Shown: positions 8,301 to 16,853 of the stretch, piece by piece
How positions within the stretch are numbered: position 1 is the stretch's first letter
Layout: every line of letters begins with the position of its first letter
The notes under the pieces: generated by a model
Databases searched by the model: none
What the model saw: the letters and a program-made list of their open reading frames with translations, nothing else
What the model was told of the DNA's origin: nothing
Made by a program: the position numbers and the translations under genes
Assembly (NCBI GenBank): GCA_007125545.1
Contig: SLDA01000291.1
Coordinates: forward strand, 1 to 32,387
Direction of reading: 5' to 3'
Length of the DNA stretch: 32,387 nucleotides
From: Thermoflexales bacterium
Lineage (GTDB): Bacteria > Chloroflexota > Anaerolineae > B4-G1 > SLSP01

Positions 8301-8525
8301 GCGCCGTATACGTGAGAGCGTCTGGCGGAGCGACTGCCGGGCCCGCGCTTGGGGCAGATCGGGCCAGAGGAGGCCCGCCAACGCATCGCGCCGGTGACTC
8401 CGGTCCGACTCCACTGCCAGATAGGCAAGCAGCGCGCGGGCTTTGTCCGTGGCAAAGTTGCTAACCTCTCTGCCGTCGACTATGGCCGTGAAGGTTCCGA
8501 ATAGGTGTAGCGCGAAGTTGGCCAT
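5301..8525 (-). CDS. SARP/AfsR-like regulator: BTAD, NB-ARC-type ATPase, TPR
   Basis: This 1074-residue regulator has three parts. Residues 1-95 form a winged-helix DNA-binding domain (LHLFGTFTAIVDG ... ARALLAYLAVE ... LAGLLWPD). Residues about 100-260 form the BTAD helical domain (ERLECAAALYRGDFLDQF, LEPWCEEAHRQLMRVLALTG). Next comes an NB-ARC/STAND ATPase with VGRE at 278, Walker A GPGGIGKT at 303-310, Walker B LLLLD at 374-378 and LLATSR near 402. From about residue 770 there are TPR units (ALSLNGLGYMAMIKGRYQRA, AASLNNLGLMACSVGNHAEA and others). Such proteins are ATP-dependent transcription activators. The start is set by GGAGAG upstream of the ATG at 8525; the open frame to 9056 has no such site. 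It faces away from the surface-protein island. Confidence 0.9.
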   Translation of the reverse strand: MANFALHLFGTFTAIVDGREVSNFATDKARALLAYLAVESDRSHRRDALAGLLWPDLPQARARQSLRQTLSRIRRAVDQHAHSPPLLLVDQDRIRLRADGDVWLDVAAFMTLVAESDSHSHRAVGACRRCLERLECAAALYRGDFLDQFFLPDAAPFEEWALLKRDRLRQQAMAACEILATHYERRTDYAKAKTYAWQQIELEPWCEEAHRQLMRVLALTGKRSAALAQYESCRRTLAETLGVEPSRTTYQLYARIRAGVDVEPPPPHNLPAAPTPFVGREKELVDLCDLLADPDVRLVTLVGPGGIGKTRLALQVAADHVGTAEHGVYAVHLADTREVDAAVLALADALGVILVGHTTPRQQLLAHLRDKDVLLLLDNLEHLSDADTLVDAILRNAPRVRLLATSRRRLNLREERVYHLVGLRYPETDSAHFVKEQHSAVTLFLHAAQRANRHFALGARDLPEVVRICRLVDGSPLGLELAAAAADTNSCADIARDIAISSDALATTLHNIDPRHRSLRASFEYSWTLLTDAERTCLARLAVFQGGFDLGAAFQVVGASTALLSRIAHASLLHTDSQGRYHLHPLLHQYITEKLDATAEADTLSLQHSRYYARFLGDREAALRSADQVRAQHDIALEIDNIRQALRWALARLSEGRHVQPAMEILDTGIEALHLYYLLRDWYQEGDVLFGNIADVLEARLTDEIDPSPGRRLLARALTRQGRCCEFTVFTDRAQTLYMKSIAILQSLPQSHGEIALSLNGLGYMAMIKGRYQRARTLFDDSLARYRQAGDAWGTASVLSNLCLLLRRTGDFEGGERAGLESLMIRRAIGDLRGIAASLNNLGLMACSVGNHAEAERRFRESLQICRKMRYRVGISSALNGLCQATFFQGDREAAERYAQESLDLCRDLGDQWGVAVALNNLGCIALAQEAYAWARDCFLEGIRVYREYDINSGLGNTINNLAEAYYHLGKLDDARTALHEALTITHASGNMPVLIEVIVGLTRLAASDHNAARGLEWLCAVLDHPSMLDEVRRKAQTLHADLSTRLDRTTVAEIERRAYGRDLESIIAEIMST

Positions 8526-8654
8526 CCGTTCTCTCCGCCCACGATGCTGATCATCCCGGATGACAAGAAGCAGCCGGCCCGCCGAAGCCGCCCGGCTAAC
8601 TCGGCTCTTCGTGCCCGAGATGCATATTGCGATCTGACAATGACCTGCAACATC

Positions 8655-8683
8655 ATTATACAATGCTCTTTCGAAGCGAGCAA
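8655..8683 (-). promoter_or_regulatory. Promoter of the SARP-like regulator
   Basis: The minus strand has a perfect TATAAT at 8655-8660 and TTGCTC (3 of 6 to consensus) at 8678-8683, with a 17-bp spacer. The predicted start is near 8648, leaving a leader of about 120 nt before the ATG at 8525. The box lies in the divergent intergenic region shared with the plus-strand island. Confidence 0.5.
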
Positions 8684-8701
8684 CCCAACACGCCCTGCTT
8701 T

Positions 8702-8717
8702 GTGACGATTTTGTCAC
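8702..8717. promoter_or_regulatory. Inverted repeat GTGAC-N6-GTCAC, candidate operator
   Basis: A perfect 5-bp inverted repeat (GTGAC gatttt GTCAC) lies 43 bp upstream of the small gene at 8760 and 19 bp upstream of the regulator's -35. It is the only symmetric element in the divergent region and contains TTGTCA, a 5 of 6 match to a -35. No matching -10 was found at proper spacing on the plus strand. Binding by the adjacent regulator is a guess. Confidence 0.3.
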
Positions 8718-8759
8718 GCTGCACTGATAGAGTAGGGGCATACCTAGGAGATAAGCCCT

Positions 8760-9035
8760 ATGAAGAGGCAGACCGGTTGGACCTTTCTGCTGCGGATTTG
8801 GCGGGGTGGGCCCGAGGACGCGGAATGGCGGGCCACACTTGAGAGCGCCTCCACCGGAAGACGGTACGGCTTTGCTGCCCTTGAGGATCTGTGTGCATGG
8901 ATCCGGGCTGGGGCCGAGGGAGCGGAGGGGCAGGCAGCCCAACGTTCCACCGAAGAGCCCCCGCCCCAACCGCCCGATGAGGGCGCCGGTGACACCCCTG
9001 GCCCCCTGGAGGATCGGGGGAGTGCGCGCCGGTAG
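8760..9035 (+). CDS. Small conserved protein next to the BTAD regulator
   Basis: This 91-residue protein begins with a compact domain (MKRQTGWTFLLRIWRGGPED, then EWRATLESASTGRRYGF, then LEDLCAWIRAG) and ends in a Pro/Glu-rich, low-complexity tail (about residues 60-91). From memory, short proteins of this type (LRIW...WRATLE...F.SLE.L..WL) recur next to BTAD-type regulators in Chloroflexota, but no function is known. The start is well supported by AGGAGAT nine bases upstream. No signal peptide or membrane segment. It may be the first gene of the plus-strand run and could be a regulator-associated partner (inference). Confidence 0.7.
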   Translation: MKRQTGWTFLLRIWRGGPEDAEWRATLESASTGRRYGFAALEDLCAWIRAGAEGAEGQAAQRSTEEPPPQPPDEGAGDTPGPLEDRGSARR

Positions 9036-9104
9036 CGCACCTCGGGTGTCGCGCACTATCGCAGGCGTGCCTCTGACGTCGCGCTCTTTGGATGCTGAGC
9101 AGGC

Positions 9105-9217
9105 TCAGGAAGGGAGCTGTAGTATGCGCCGGGTTCTCCGCTTTACTGTCTGGCTGTTGATCATGGCGTTGCTGGGTGCCGGCCCGGCAAGCGCTCGTTC
9201 ACATGCTCCGCCCGGCG
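9105..9217 (+). repeat. Duplicated 5' gene cassette, copy 1 (RBS and signal peptide)
   Basis: This 113-bp stretch covers the ribosome-binding site, start codon and signal peptide of the RCC1-like gene. It aligns without gaps to 10904-11016, and I count about 95 of 113 identical bases. The copies run from 19 bases before the ATG to the shared APPG residues after the signal peptide; beyond that the genes are unrelated. Confidence 0.8.
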
Positions 9218-10860
9218 ACGGCATCCGGCACGAACCTGAAGCGGTCACGGCCCTCACATCCTCCTCCTTCGCCGAGACCCTGAGCGCCGGGGGCTGGCAC
9301 ACCTGTGGGCTGCGAAGCGACGGCACGGTCGCCTGCTGGGGAAACAACATCTCCGGACAGGCTGCGCCGCCGTTCGGAACCTTCCGTCAAGTCAGCGCTG
9401 GGGCGCAGCATGCTTGTGGCTTGCGGAGCAGCGGTACGCTCGACTGTTGGGGGTTCAACGCTTCCGGTCAGGCTACGCCGCCGGGCGGCACCTTCTTGGA
9501 GGTCAGTGCCGGGTATTGGCACACCTGTGGGTTGCGCAGCAACGGTACTGTGACGTGCTGGGGCTACGATGACGACGGACAGGCCACGCCGCCGCCCGGC
9601 GCCTTTCGTCAGGTCAGCGCCGGGCGCGGGCACACCTGCGGGCTGCGCAGCGACGGCACGGTCGCCTGTTGGGGGCTCAACGACCAGGGCCAGGCCACGC
9701 CACCGCCCGGCGCTTTTCACCAGGTCAGCGCCGGCTATGCGCACAGCTGTGGCATGCGCACCGACGGCACCCTCGTCTGCTGGGGGCAGGATAACTACGG
9801 TCAGGCCACGGCGCCCACCGGCATCTTCCGCCGAATCAGCGCCGGTGATTGGCACACCTGTGGCCTGCGAACCGGCGGCACGCTCACCTGCTGGGGGTTA
9901 GACGGCGATGGCCGAGCCACGCCGCCCCCCGGCATCTTCCATCAAGTCAGTGCCGGGGGCCGGCACACCTGTGGGCAGCGGAGCGATGGCGCGCTCGCGT
10001 GTTGGGGGCACAACGACGACGGACAGGCCACGCCGCCGAGCGGCGACTTTGGTCAGCGCCGGGTCAGCGCCGGAGGCTTGCACACCTGCAGCCTGCGGTC
10101 CGACGGCACGCTATCTTGCTGGGGGTGGGACCACTACGGCCAGGCTACGCCGCCGTCCGGCGCCTTTCACCAGGTGAGCGCCGGGGATAGACATACATGC
10201 GGCTTGAGGAGCATCACCAGCACGCTGGCCTGCTGGGGATCGGACGCCGCCGGCCAGGCCTCGCCGCCGATTGGGACTTATGTCCAGGTCAGTGCCGGGA
10301 ACCTGCACACCTGCGCGCTGCGGAGCGACGGCACCATCGCCTGCTGGGGCTCTAACAGCGAGGGCCAGGCATCAGTGCCGATCGGCGCCTTTCGTCAGGT
10401 GAGCGCCGGGGGCTGGCATACTTGTGGCCTTCAGGGCAACGGCACGCTCCTCTGCTGGGGATCCGACACCTCCGGTCAGGCTTCGCCGCCGCCGGGTGAC
10501 TTCCTCCAGGTCGGCGCCGGACAATGGCACACCTGCGGCCTGCGCACCGACGGCATGCTCACCTGCTGGGGGTTCGACGGCCATGGCCGAGCCACGCCGC
10601 CGTCCGGCACCTTTCTCCAGGTCAGTGCGGGTCAGGGCCACACCTGTGGGGTGCGGAGCGATGGCACGGTAGCCTGTTGGGGACACGACAGTCAGGGTCA
10701 GGCCACCCCACCGTCCGGCACCTTTGTCCAGGTCAGCGCGGGGAATGCGCACACCTGCGGGATGCAGGCCAACGGCACCTGGAACTGCTGGGGGAGTAAC
10801 GCTTACGGCCAATTGGGCAGCCGGATCTATCTGCCGTGGGTGGTGCGCAACGATCGGTGA
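9124..10860 (+). CDS. Secreted RCC1-like repeat protein (14 units) with YLP tail
   Basis: The 578-residue protein starts with a signal peptide (MRRVLRFTVWLLIMALLGAG, cleavage near PASA-RS). It then consists of tandem ~37-residue RCC1-like units of the form VSAG..HTCGLRSDGTVACWG....GQATPP.G.F. I count 14 CWG units. Each has two Cys in fixed places, suggesting disulfides outside the cell. A two-residue insertion (GQRRVSAG) falls between units 7 and 8, so two seven-bladed propellers are likely. The end is SRIYLPWVVRNDR, a tail shared with two downstream proteins. GGAAGGGAG precedes the ATG at 9124; the longer open frame from 8806 overlaps the small gene and lacks a ribosome-binding site. A surface role, perhaps ligand binding, is inferred. 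Confidence 0.85.
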   Translation: MRRVLRFTVWLLIMALLGAGPASARSHAPPGDGIRHEPEAVTALTSSSFAETLSAGGWHTCGLRSDGTVACWGNNISGQAAPPFGTFRQVSAGAQHACGLRSSGTLDCWGFNASGQATPPGGTFLEVSAGYWHTCGLRSNGTVTCWGYDDDGQATPPPGAFRQVSAGRGHTCGLRSDGTVACWGLNDQGQATPPPGAFHQVSAGYAHSCGMRTDGTLVCWGQDNYGQATAPTGIFRRISAGDWHTCGLRTGGTLTCWGLDGDGRATPPPGIFHQVSAGGRHTCGQRSDGALACWGHNDDGQATPPSGDFGQRRVSAGGLHTCSLRSDGTLSCWGWDHYGQATPPSGAFHQVSAGDRHTCGLRSITSTLACWGSDAAGQASPPIGTYVQVSAGNLHTCALRSDGTIACWGSNSEGQASVPIGAFRQVSAGGWHTCGLQGNGTLLCWGSDTSGQASPPPGDFLQVGAGQWHTCGLRTDGMLTCWGFDGHGRATPPSGTFLQVSAGQGHTCGVRSDGTVACWGHDSQGQATPPSGTFVQVSAGNAHTCGMQANGTWNCWGSNAYGQLGSRIYLPWVVRNDR

Positions 10861-10903
10861 AACCTCCCCTGCAGAACAAGGTCGCTTTGAACGCCAAGTA
10901 GTT

Positions 10904-11016
10904 TCAGGAAAGGAGCTGTATTATGCGTAGGGTTCTCCGCTTTACCGTGTGGCTGTTGATCATTCTCCTGTTGAGTGCCGGCCTGGCAAGTGCTCAGTCA
11001 CTTGCTCCGCCCGGCG
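10904..11016 (+). repeat. Duplicated 5' gene cassette, copy 2 (RBS and signal peptide)
   Basis: This is the partner of 9105-9217. It carries GGAAAGGAG, the ATG at 10923 and the signal peptide of the metalloprotease gene. The first 13 encoded residues (MRRVLRFTVWLLI) are identical in both proteins, and both read APPG after the cleavage site. Confidence 0.8.
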
Positions 11017-14000
11017 CCACCGTCTGGGGCGAGCCCGCACCGAATGGGGTGGGACCGGACGCCCTGTTACAGACACTGCCGACTCAGTATATGACAGGCG
11101 CTCGAAGCGTGGCCCTCGGCGGCGGGTTCGTCTACTGGCAAATGGACTGCGTGGGGCAGGTAGATCGGGGACCGGTCTATATAAAACGACAGTCTGCGAA
11201 CGACTGGAGGCTCCCGGTACAGACAGTGCTCGACATCGAGCACGCTGCCGACCATGCGCAATGCTTGAGCGTCACGCGCGTCAACGTCGCCGACGACGAT
11301 GGCTATTTCTACGTCGCCACGCCCCGCCTTGAAGCGCGCCTAACCCACGATCCGACGGTGGCGATCCACCTCGCCAACGGTGTTAACCATGACTCGGCCA
11401 TTCTGGCCACCGATGATAGCTTCGTCTACTACAACCGTCACGACGGTAGTGGCATCTACCGCGCAGGCAAGACTGCCTTCGGTGGCACAAGGATCAGCGA
11501 TGCAACCGGCGTCACCGGGCTGGCGGTCGACGACACCTACATCTACTGGCTGGATGCCGGGGGGCTGTGGCGCTCGAATAAGACATGCACCGCTCCTTCG
11601 TGTTGGAACAACAAGGAGCACCTGTCCCCTGCGGGCGGTCGGCATCTCACCTGGATGAACCCGGGCGAGCTCCTGTGGACCAGCAAAGTCGGAACCAACT
11701 GGCAAGTGATGACCAGGAACCAGTTTGGTGGTACCACCAGCAGGTACTCGGTGCCCGACACGATGACATATGGACTGGGCCCCGCAGTGCACCACGACGG
11801 CTGCTTCTTTTGGTTGGAGAACACCCTACACAGCAAGATCATCCCCAGCTACAATCTGATACGGCGTAGGTGCGGCGGCGGTTCTGCGGAGACCATCCAA
11901 GAGCGGACCGGGCTGGTTTTTGCCGATGAGCTGCGCCTCAACATCGAAGCGAGAACGCATAGACTTCTGTTCTTGGAGGGGGCGGTTGGCTGGGAGCTCA
12001 GGCTTGACGCCGAAGCTATCGTCAAAGACTTCAGCGTTACGGGTATCGAGGTGACGCAGGCGATCCAGAACCTGCAGAACGACGTGGAGCTGGTGGCGCA
12101 GAAGCCCACCTATGTGCGGGTCTTTGGACGCTTGCAGGCAACCAGCCCCGCCAACTCGGTGCAGGCATGGCTGCGCGGCTATGTCGCCGGAACCACGGAG
12201 CAGTTGCCCGGTTCCCCGCTTATGCCTGTTCATCCGCCGCGAGCTTTGATGCCTCAGGTCGCCCCCAACCGTGTCGATCCCGACGATGCTTGGCTGTTCC
12301 AGCTCCCTGAGAGCTGGACGCAGGAGGGAGATATCACGCTCGAGGTCGAGATCGACCCCTGGCGGATGTACACCGATCCGGACCGCGATGACAACAGGAT
12401 GGTCGCCACGGTTCAGTTCCACCGGAAAGCCCCGATCTGCCTCCACTTCATCCCCATACGCACGGAAGCCGGCAGGGGCCTGCGCGACTATGGCGCGATG
12501 GTCGACCTGGCACGGCGAATGATGCCCGTTAACCAGATCCGCACGAGTTGGTCGGATAGCCCTGTGGAAAAGCTGGGCGTGTGCTGGGCGTGGATTGTCC
12601 CCTATCCCTGCTACAAGAACTACCGGTTGTGGGATACGAGCTTCATCGCTGACAGGATCTTGGTCCTCAACAGCATCGTTGTGCGACGTGCTTTCACAAA
12701 CACATCCTGCGATTCCTATGACGGTCGCTCGCACTACGTGGGGCTGGCGCATCCGGCGAGTAGCACAAACGGTGTTCGTGGTTCGGCCTATTTCGACAGC
12801 GTCGCATCCTGGGTCCGGCAGACATCACCGGAAGCGGATGCGAGTCGACGATCCTGGCAGCGCCCTTACTCAGGGGTGACTTTGGCACACGAACTGGGTC
12901 ACAACCTAAATCGAAAGCACGTTGGCTGTGGAGGGCCTGATCAGGTCGACGGGTCCTGGCCCTACTCGTATGAGCACTTCGACAATTGCGTTCTGCACGA
13001 TGGGCATGTCAATGATCCCGGCACGTACTTCGGCTTTGATGTCGGGTCACTGACACCGATCCCACCCAGGATGAGGGTGCCGATTCCGAATACGCTGAAT
13101 GCCTTCTGGTACCTCGGTGATCTGATGTCATACGCTTCCTTCAGATGGCCCAGCGACTACACGTGGCGGGCCTACTTCCAGAAGATGCCCCGCGGCCCCG
13201 CTTCCGCCCAGATGAGCGGGCTTCCGGATTCGGTCGCACCTGCGGAGCGCGCGCTCGAAGCATCGCTCCTCTCTGCAGGCGATACGGTGGTGGTGATCAG
13301 CGGGGTCGTTGCGCCAACCCTTCCGGACGGCGTCCTGAGCTACGCCTGGACCTATCCCCCGGATAGCCTCAACGCTCAGATCCTTGGGCAACTGCAGACG
13401 TTCGCCGTATCCAGGCTACCGGCCCTTCACTCGTCCGCCACAGCCGGGACTGTCCTGCGGCTGCGGGACGCCAACGGTGCGGTCATCGCCGACTACTTGG
13501 TGGAGCTGGAGACCTTTATGGATGATGACAGTGACGTTGAGCACGCATCGTTTGTTAGCAGCTTTCCCGCGCCGGCGGCGCAGGTCGCCCGGATCGAGCT
13601 GTTGATCGACGGGACGGTTGTGGACACCCTGAATCCCGGCAGCGCTCAACCGAGCGTCGAGATCCTCCAGCCTGCCGGTGGCGAGACCTTCGTCGATGGG
13701 ATGACCATCGTCTGGCAGGCCACCGACCCCGATCCGGACGATACGCTGCTCTACTCCGTACAGTACAGTGCCGACCTCGGACAGACCTGGGAGATGCTGG
13801 TGACGGATTGGCCGGGTCTCCCTGACTCTGACACTGTCATGATGACACTCGAAAGCTTGGTCGGGTCGGGCGGGAGCAGCCCCAACGGGGCCTTGGTGCG
13901 GGTCCATGCCAGCGACGGCTATAACACCGCGACGGTAACCTCGAATCCCTTCACGGTGGCGAACCAGCCCCCTCTCCCCTTCCTTATCGCCCCCGAGCCC

Positions 14001-16844
14001 GGTGAGGCGTTCGCCGCGGGGGCGCCGATCCTGCTCAGGGGTGGCGCCGACGACGCCGAGGACGGCACCCTCACCGGCGCATCGCTAACGTGGGACGTAA
14101 CCGGGCTGGCCCCTCGATTCGGCGAGGAGGTCTTCGTGCAGGGGCTTGCACCCGGCACCTATGACGTCACGCTGACGGCTGAGGACTCAGCGGGGCTGAC
14201 GTCGGAGGCTCACAGCTCCATAACGGTCTCTCCGCTGCGCGTACCGCCCCGCGCCTCTACCGTCGCCGAGCCTGAGCTCGATGGCTTCTGTGACGATGAG
14301 GCCTACGCGGACGCCGCGGTCGTGGGGCTGCGGCCCTATCCGGATGGCAGCCAGGGGGTGATTCGCATGGTCCGCACGTCCGAGCACCTATGGGCTTGTT
14401 TCAGCGGTCTACAGCGCGGCAGTGAGTCAGACGATCAGCTCCCCATGAATACGGCGGGTGTCCTGGTCGATGTCAACCACAGCCGTGAGAGCACAGCCCA
14501 GGCCGACGACCTCTGGCTCTTCGTGCAGGAGACCGGCATGCCGGGTATCTGGAGCGGTCCCGTCTGGGCGCCGATAGGCTCAGTGCCGACGGGTCTGCAG
14601 GCTCGAATCAGCGGTGATGAGACACACTGGAACGCCGAATTGCGCATCGAAGCCAACATCATCGGCGGCTGGGGTCATACCGTGGGGCTGGAGCTGCTGC
14701 ACGTCTGGGTGCCGGAGTCCGGGGGCGGTCACTGGCAATGGCCCTACCAGGCGAGCACCACGAACCCCGCTTCGTGGGCGACGACCGTATTGGGCACCAT
14801 GCCGCAAGCCACGTCCCTGAGCGTGGACGAGGCGGTGAAGGGCACTCCGCTGACCATCTTCATCGAGGGCAGCGGCTTTCAGAACGGCGCGGTCGTTCTA
14901 TGGAACGGTACGCAGAAGGCAACGACGTTCTTTGGCCATATGTTGCTGAGTTTCCAGGTCAATGCCTCGGATCTCAACCAAGCAGGCACCGTTGAGGTGC
15001 GCGTCCGGAATCCGGGACTGGCAGCAGCCCCCTCCAACGCCTTGACCTTCACCGTGACCAACCCGGACCCGCGTATCATCTCCATCACCCCGGATAGCAT
15101 CGAGGCCGGTGGTAACGCTATCACCATTGAGATCGCCGGCGAGGGCTTTGACCCGGCGTCGTTGATTATGTGGGACGGTGAGGCAAAATCCACGTCTTGG
15201 GGCTCAGGCACCCACGTATCGTTCGTGCTCAGCAGAGATGATCGTGCAGCCAGCCAGGAAGTCGACGTGGTCGTCCTGACGCCTGGTCCCGGCGGGGGAG
15301 CTTCCAATGTGGTGACCTTCACCCTGACCGCCCCGCCCAATCAGCCGCCCGGTGCGCCCTTCAACCCGATGCCGGCCGACATGGCCGCCGATGTACCGAC
15401 GGACCAGACCTTGAGCTGGCAAGCGGAGGATCCCGATGGCCAGCCGCTCCGCTATGATGTCCACTTTGGGGCCGACAATCCCCCGCCGCTGGTTGCCTCG
15501 GGCATCGCCGACGCCGGTTACGCGCCCGAAGGTCTCAGCACCGGAACAACCTACTACTGGCGTATCGTAGCCACCGATGGCATGGATACCACGATGGGCC
15601 CCCTCTGGAGCTTTACCACGGCTGCCACTCCCGCGCCCAACCGTCCGCCCCACGTACCCAGCGCGCCCAATCCCAGCCACGGATTGACCGATGTACCTGT
15701 TCGTCCAGTGCTCAGCTGGAGGGGCGGCGATCCCGACGGCGATGCCGTCGTCTATACCGTCCGTCTGGGGATCACAGACCGGCCCCCGGTTGTCGCCGAC
15801 AGACTCAGCACACCGAGCTTTCGTCCGCCGGAAGACCTCCAGCCCGGCACCACCTACTACTGGCAAATCACTTCCAGTGATAGGACCAGCACGACGGACG
15901 GTCCGATCTGGTCGTTTACCACCCTGCCGTTGAACCGTGCCCCTAACCCGCCCTTCCGCCCCACGCCGCGCGACGACGAGATCGGCGTGGGACTGAATCC
16001 GCTCTTGAGCTGGCAAGGGAGCGACCCCGACGGCGACGCGCTCACCTACGATATCGCCATCGGCACACGCTTCCCACTGCCTGTGGTGGCGACCGGCCTG
16101 CGCAACGCGCAGTACCAGGCTTCGGGCCTCTCAAGCGGCACGCGGTACTACTGGCGGGTGCTCGCCAGTGACGGCACCCTGACAACCCCGGGTCCGTTGT
16201 GGTCATTCACGACGATCAGGCCGAACCGTCCCCCGAATCCGCCCTTCGACCCCAGACCGGGGCCCGGTGCGACCCGCGTCCCGAGGGACCAGCACTTGTC
16301 CTGGTCCGCCAGCGACCCCGATGGCGACCGGCTGACCTACAAGGTCGCTTTCGGACGGGGTGAACCGCTCCCGATCGTCGCCGACAACTTGACCACGGCT
16401 ACCTATGATCCCGGTCCTCTCAACGTGAACGCAACCTACCGCTGGCGGATCATCGTCAGCGACGGCACTCGCGAGACGGTGGGTCCCACGTGGACCTTTG
16501 AGACGGTACGGCAGAACCGTCCACCTCACGCACCCTACCTGCCCTATCCGATCGACAAGGCAACGGAGGTCCCCCTCGACCAGGTGCTCACGTGGTCAGG
16601 ATATGACCCCGATCGGGATCCACTCACCTACAGTGTCTACTTTGGTGAGAGTGATCCGCCACCGCTCGTCAGTGAGGATCTGACCACGACCTTCTATCTG
16701 CCGAGCGTACTCGATCCGGGTAAGCAATACTACTGGCGGATTAGCGCCGGCGATGGGCGCAGTACGACGATGGGCCCGATCTGGCGCTTCCGAACTGGAG
16801 GGCACGCCCGCATCTACCTCCCGCTGACGCTGCGCCAAGACTGA
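10923..16844 (+). CDS. Giant secreted metzincin-like protease with TIG and FN3 repeats
   Basis: This 1973-residue exported protein has a signal peptide (residues 1-25) and then a propeller-like region (about 40-350, YIYWLDAGGLWRS). A GIEVTQAIQ-type linker follows. The zinc site HELGHNLNRKH is at residues 656-666, with a Met-turn candidate LMSY at 734-737. The zinc motif fits HExxHxxGxxH except that Asn replaces the usual Gly. Then come Ig-like segments, a CBM9-like region (about 1110-1285, ELDGFCDDEAYADA), two IPT/TIG domains (from about 1294 and 1384) and five FN3-like repeats of ~95 residues (from about 1473), each with LSW..DPDGD and YYWRI. The tail is ARIYLPLTLRQD. It probably acts at the cell surface as a protease; the substrate is unknown. 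GGAAAGGAG supports the start. Confidence 0.85.
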   Translation: MRRVLRFTVWLLIILLLSAGLASAQSLAPPGATVWGEPAPNGVGPDALLQTLPTQYMTGARSVALGGGFVYWQMDCVGQVDRGPVYIKRQSANDWRLPVQTVLDIEHAADHAQCLSVTRVNVADDDGYFYVATPRLEARLTHDPTVAIHLANGVNHDSAILATDDSFVYYNRHDGSGIYRAGKTAFGGTRISDATGVTGLAVDDTYIYWLDAGGLWRSNKTCTAPSCWNNKEHLSPAGGRHLTWMNPGELLWTSKVGTNWQVMTRNQFGGTTSRYSVPDTMTYGLGPAVHHDGCFFWLENTLHSKIIPSYNLIRRRCGGGSAETIQERTGLVFADELRLNIEARTHRLLFLEGAVGWELRLDAEAIVKDFSVTGIEVTQAIQNLQNDVELVAQKPTYVRVFGRLQATSPANSVQAWLRGYVAGTTEQLPGSPLMPVHPPRALMPQVAPNRVDPDDAWLFQLPESWTQEGDITLEVEIDPWRMYTDPDRDDNRMVATVQFHRKAPICLHFIPIRTEAGRGLRDYGAMVDLARRMMPVNQIRTSWSDSPVEKLGVCWAWIVPYPCYKNYRLWDTSFIADRILVLNSIVVRRAFTNTSCDSYDGRSHYVGLAHPASSTNGVRGSAYFDSVASWVRQTSPEADASRRSWQRPYSGVTLAHELGHNLNRKHVGCGGPDQVDGSWPYSYEHFDNCVLHDGHVNDPGTYFGFDVGSLTPIPPRMRVPIPNTLNAFWYLGDLMSYASFRWPSDYTWRAYFQKMPRGPASAQMSGLPDSVAPAERALEASLLSAGDTVVVISGVVAPTLPDGVLSYAWTYPPDSLNAQILGQLQTFAVSRLPALHSSATAGTVLRLRDANGAVIADYLVELETFMDDDSDVEHASFVSSFPAPAAQVARIELLIDGTVVDTLNPGSAQPSVEILQPAGGETFVDGMTIVWQATDPDPDDTLLYSVQYSADLGQTWEMLVTDWPGLPDSDTVMMTLESLVGSGGSSPNGALVRVHASDGYNTATVTSNPFTVANQPPLPFLIAPEPGEAFAAGAPILLRGGADDAEDGTLTGASLTWDVTGLAPRFGEEVFVQGLAPGTYDVTLTAEDSAGLTSEAHSSITVSPLRVPPRASTVAEPELDGFCDDEAYADAAVVGLRPYPDGSQGVIRMVRTSEHLWACFSGLQRGSESDDQLPMNTAGVLVDVNHSRESTAQADDLWLFVQETGMPGIWSGPVWAPIGSVPTGLQARISGDETHWNAELRIEANIIGGWGHTVGLELLHVWVPESGGGHWQWPYQASTTNPASWATTVLGTMPQATSLSVDEAVKGTPLTIFIEGSGFQNGAVVLWNGTQKATTFFGHMLLSFQVNASDLNQAGTVEVRVRNPGLAAAPSNALTFTVTNPDPRIISITPDSIEAGGNAITIEIAGEGFDPASLIMWDGEAKSTSWGSGTHVSFVLSRDDRAASQEVDVVVLTPGPGGGASNVVTFTLTAPPNQPPGAPFNPMPADMAADVPTDQTLSWQAEDPDGQPLRYDVHFGADNPPPLVASGIADAGYAPEGLSTGTTYYWRIVATDGMDTTMGPLWSFTTAATPAPNRPPHVPSAPNPSHGLTDVPVRPVLSWRGGDPDGDAVVYTVRLGITDRPPVVADRLSTPSFRPPEDLQPGTTYYWQITSSDRTSTTDGPIWSFTTLPLNRAPNPPFRPTPRDDEIGVGLNPLLSWQGSDPDGDALTYDIAIGTRFPLPVVATGLRNAQYQASGLSSGTRYYWRVLASDGTLTTPGPLWSFTTIRPNRPPNPPFDPRPGPGATRVPRDQHLSWSASDPDGDRLTYKVAFGRGEPLPIVADNLTTATYDPGPLNVNATYRWRIIVSDGTRETVGPTWTFETVRQNRPPHAPYLPYPIDKATEVPLDQVLTWSGYDPDRDPLTYSVYFGESDPPPLVSEDLTTTFYLPSVLDPGKQYYWRISAGDGRSTTMGPIWRFRTGGHARIYLPLTLRQD

Positions 16845-16853
16845 GTTTCACCC

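Noticed and set aside
8701-8718. CRP/FNR-like site TGTGA...TCAC
   Set aside because: The half-sites are separated by 8 bases instead of 6. It is reported only as a generic inverted repeat.
8526-9056. N-terminal extension of the regulator to 9056
   Set aside because: It would overlap the divergent small gene and the TATAAT promoter. The residues before MANFALHLFG look non-coding, and GGAGAG marks the start at 8525.
8806-9123. N-terminal extension of the RCC1-like protein
   Set aside because: It overlaps the small gene at 8760-9035. The signal peptide and GGAAGGGAG at 9124 define the true start.
9280-10810. Regular DNA repeats that could suggest a CRISPR array
   Set aside because: The ~110-bp period encodes in-frame RCC1-like units that vary at third codon positions. 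There are no short direct repeats with unique spacers and no cas genes.
11826-12752. Minus-strand open frame of 308 codons inside the protease gene
   Set aside because: No ribosome-binding site or recognisable domain; it lies opposite the coherent pre-catalytic region of the protease.
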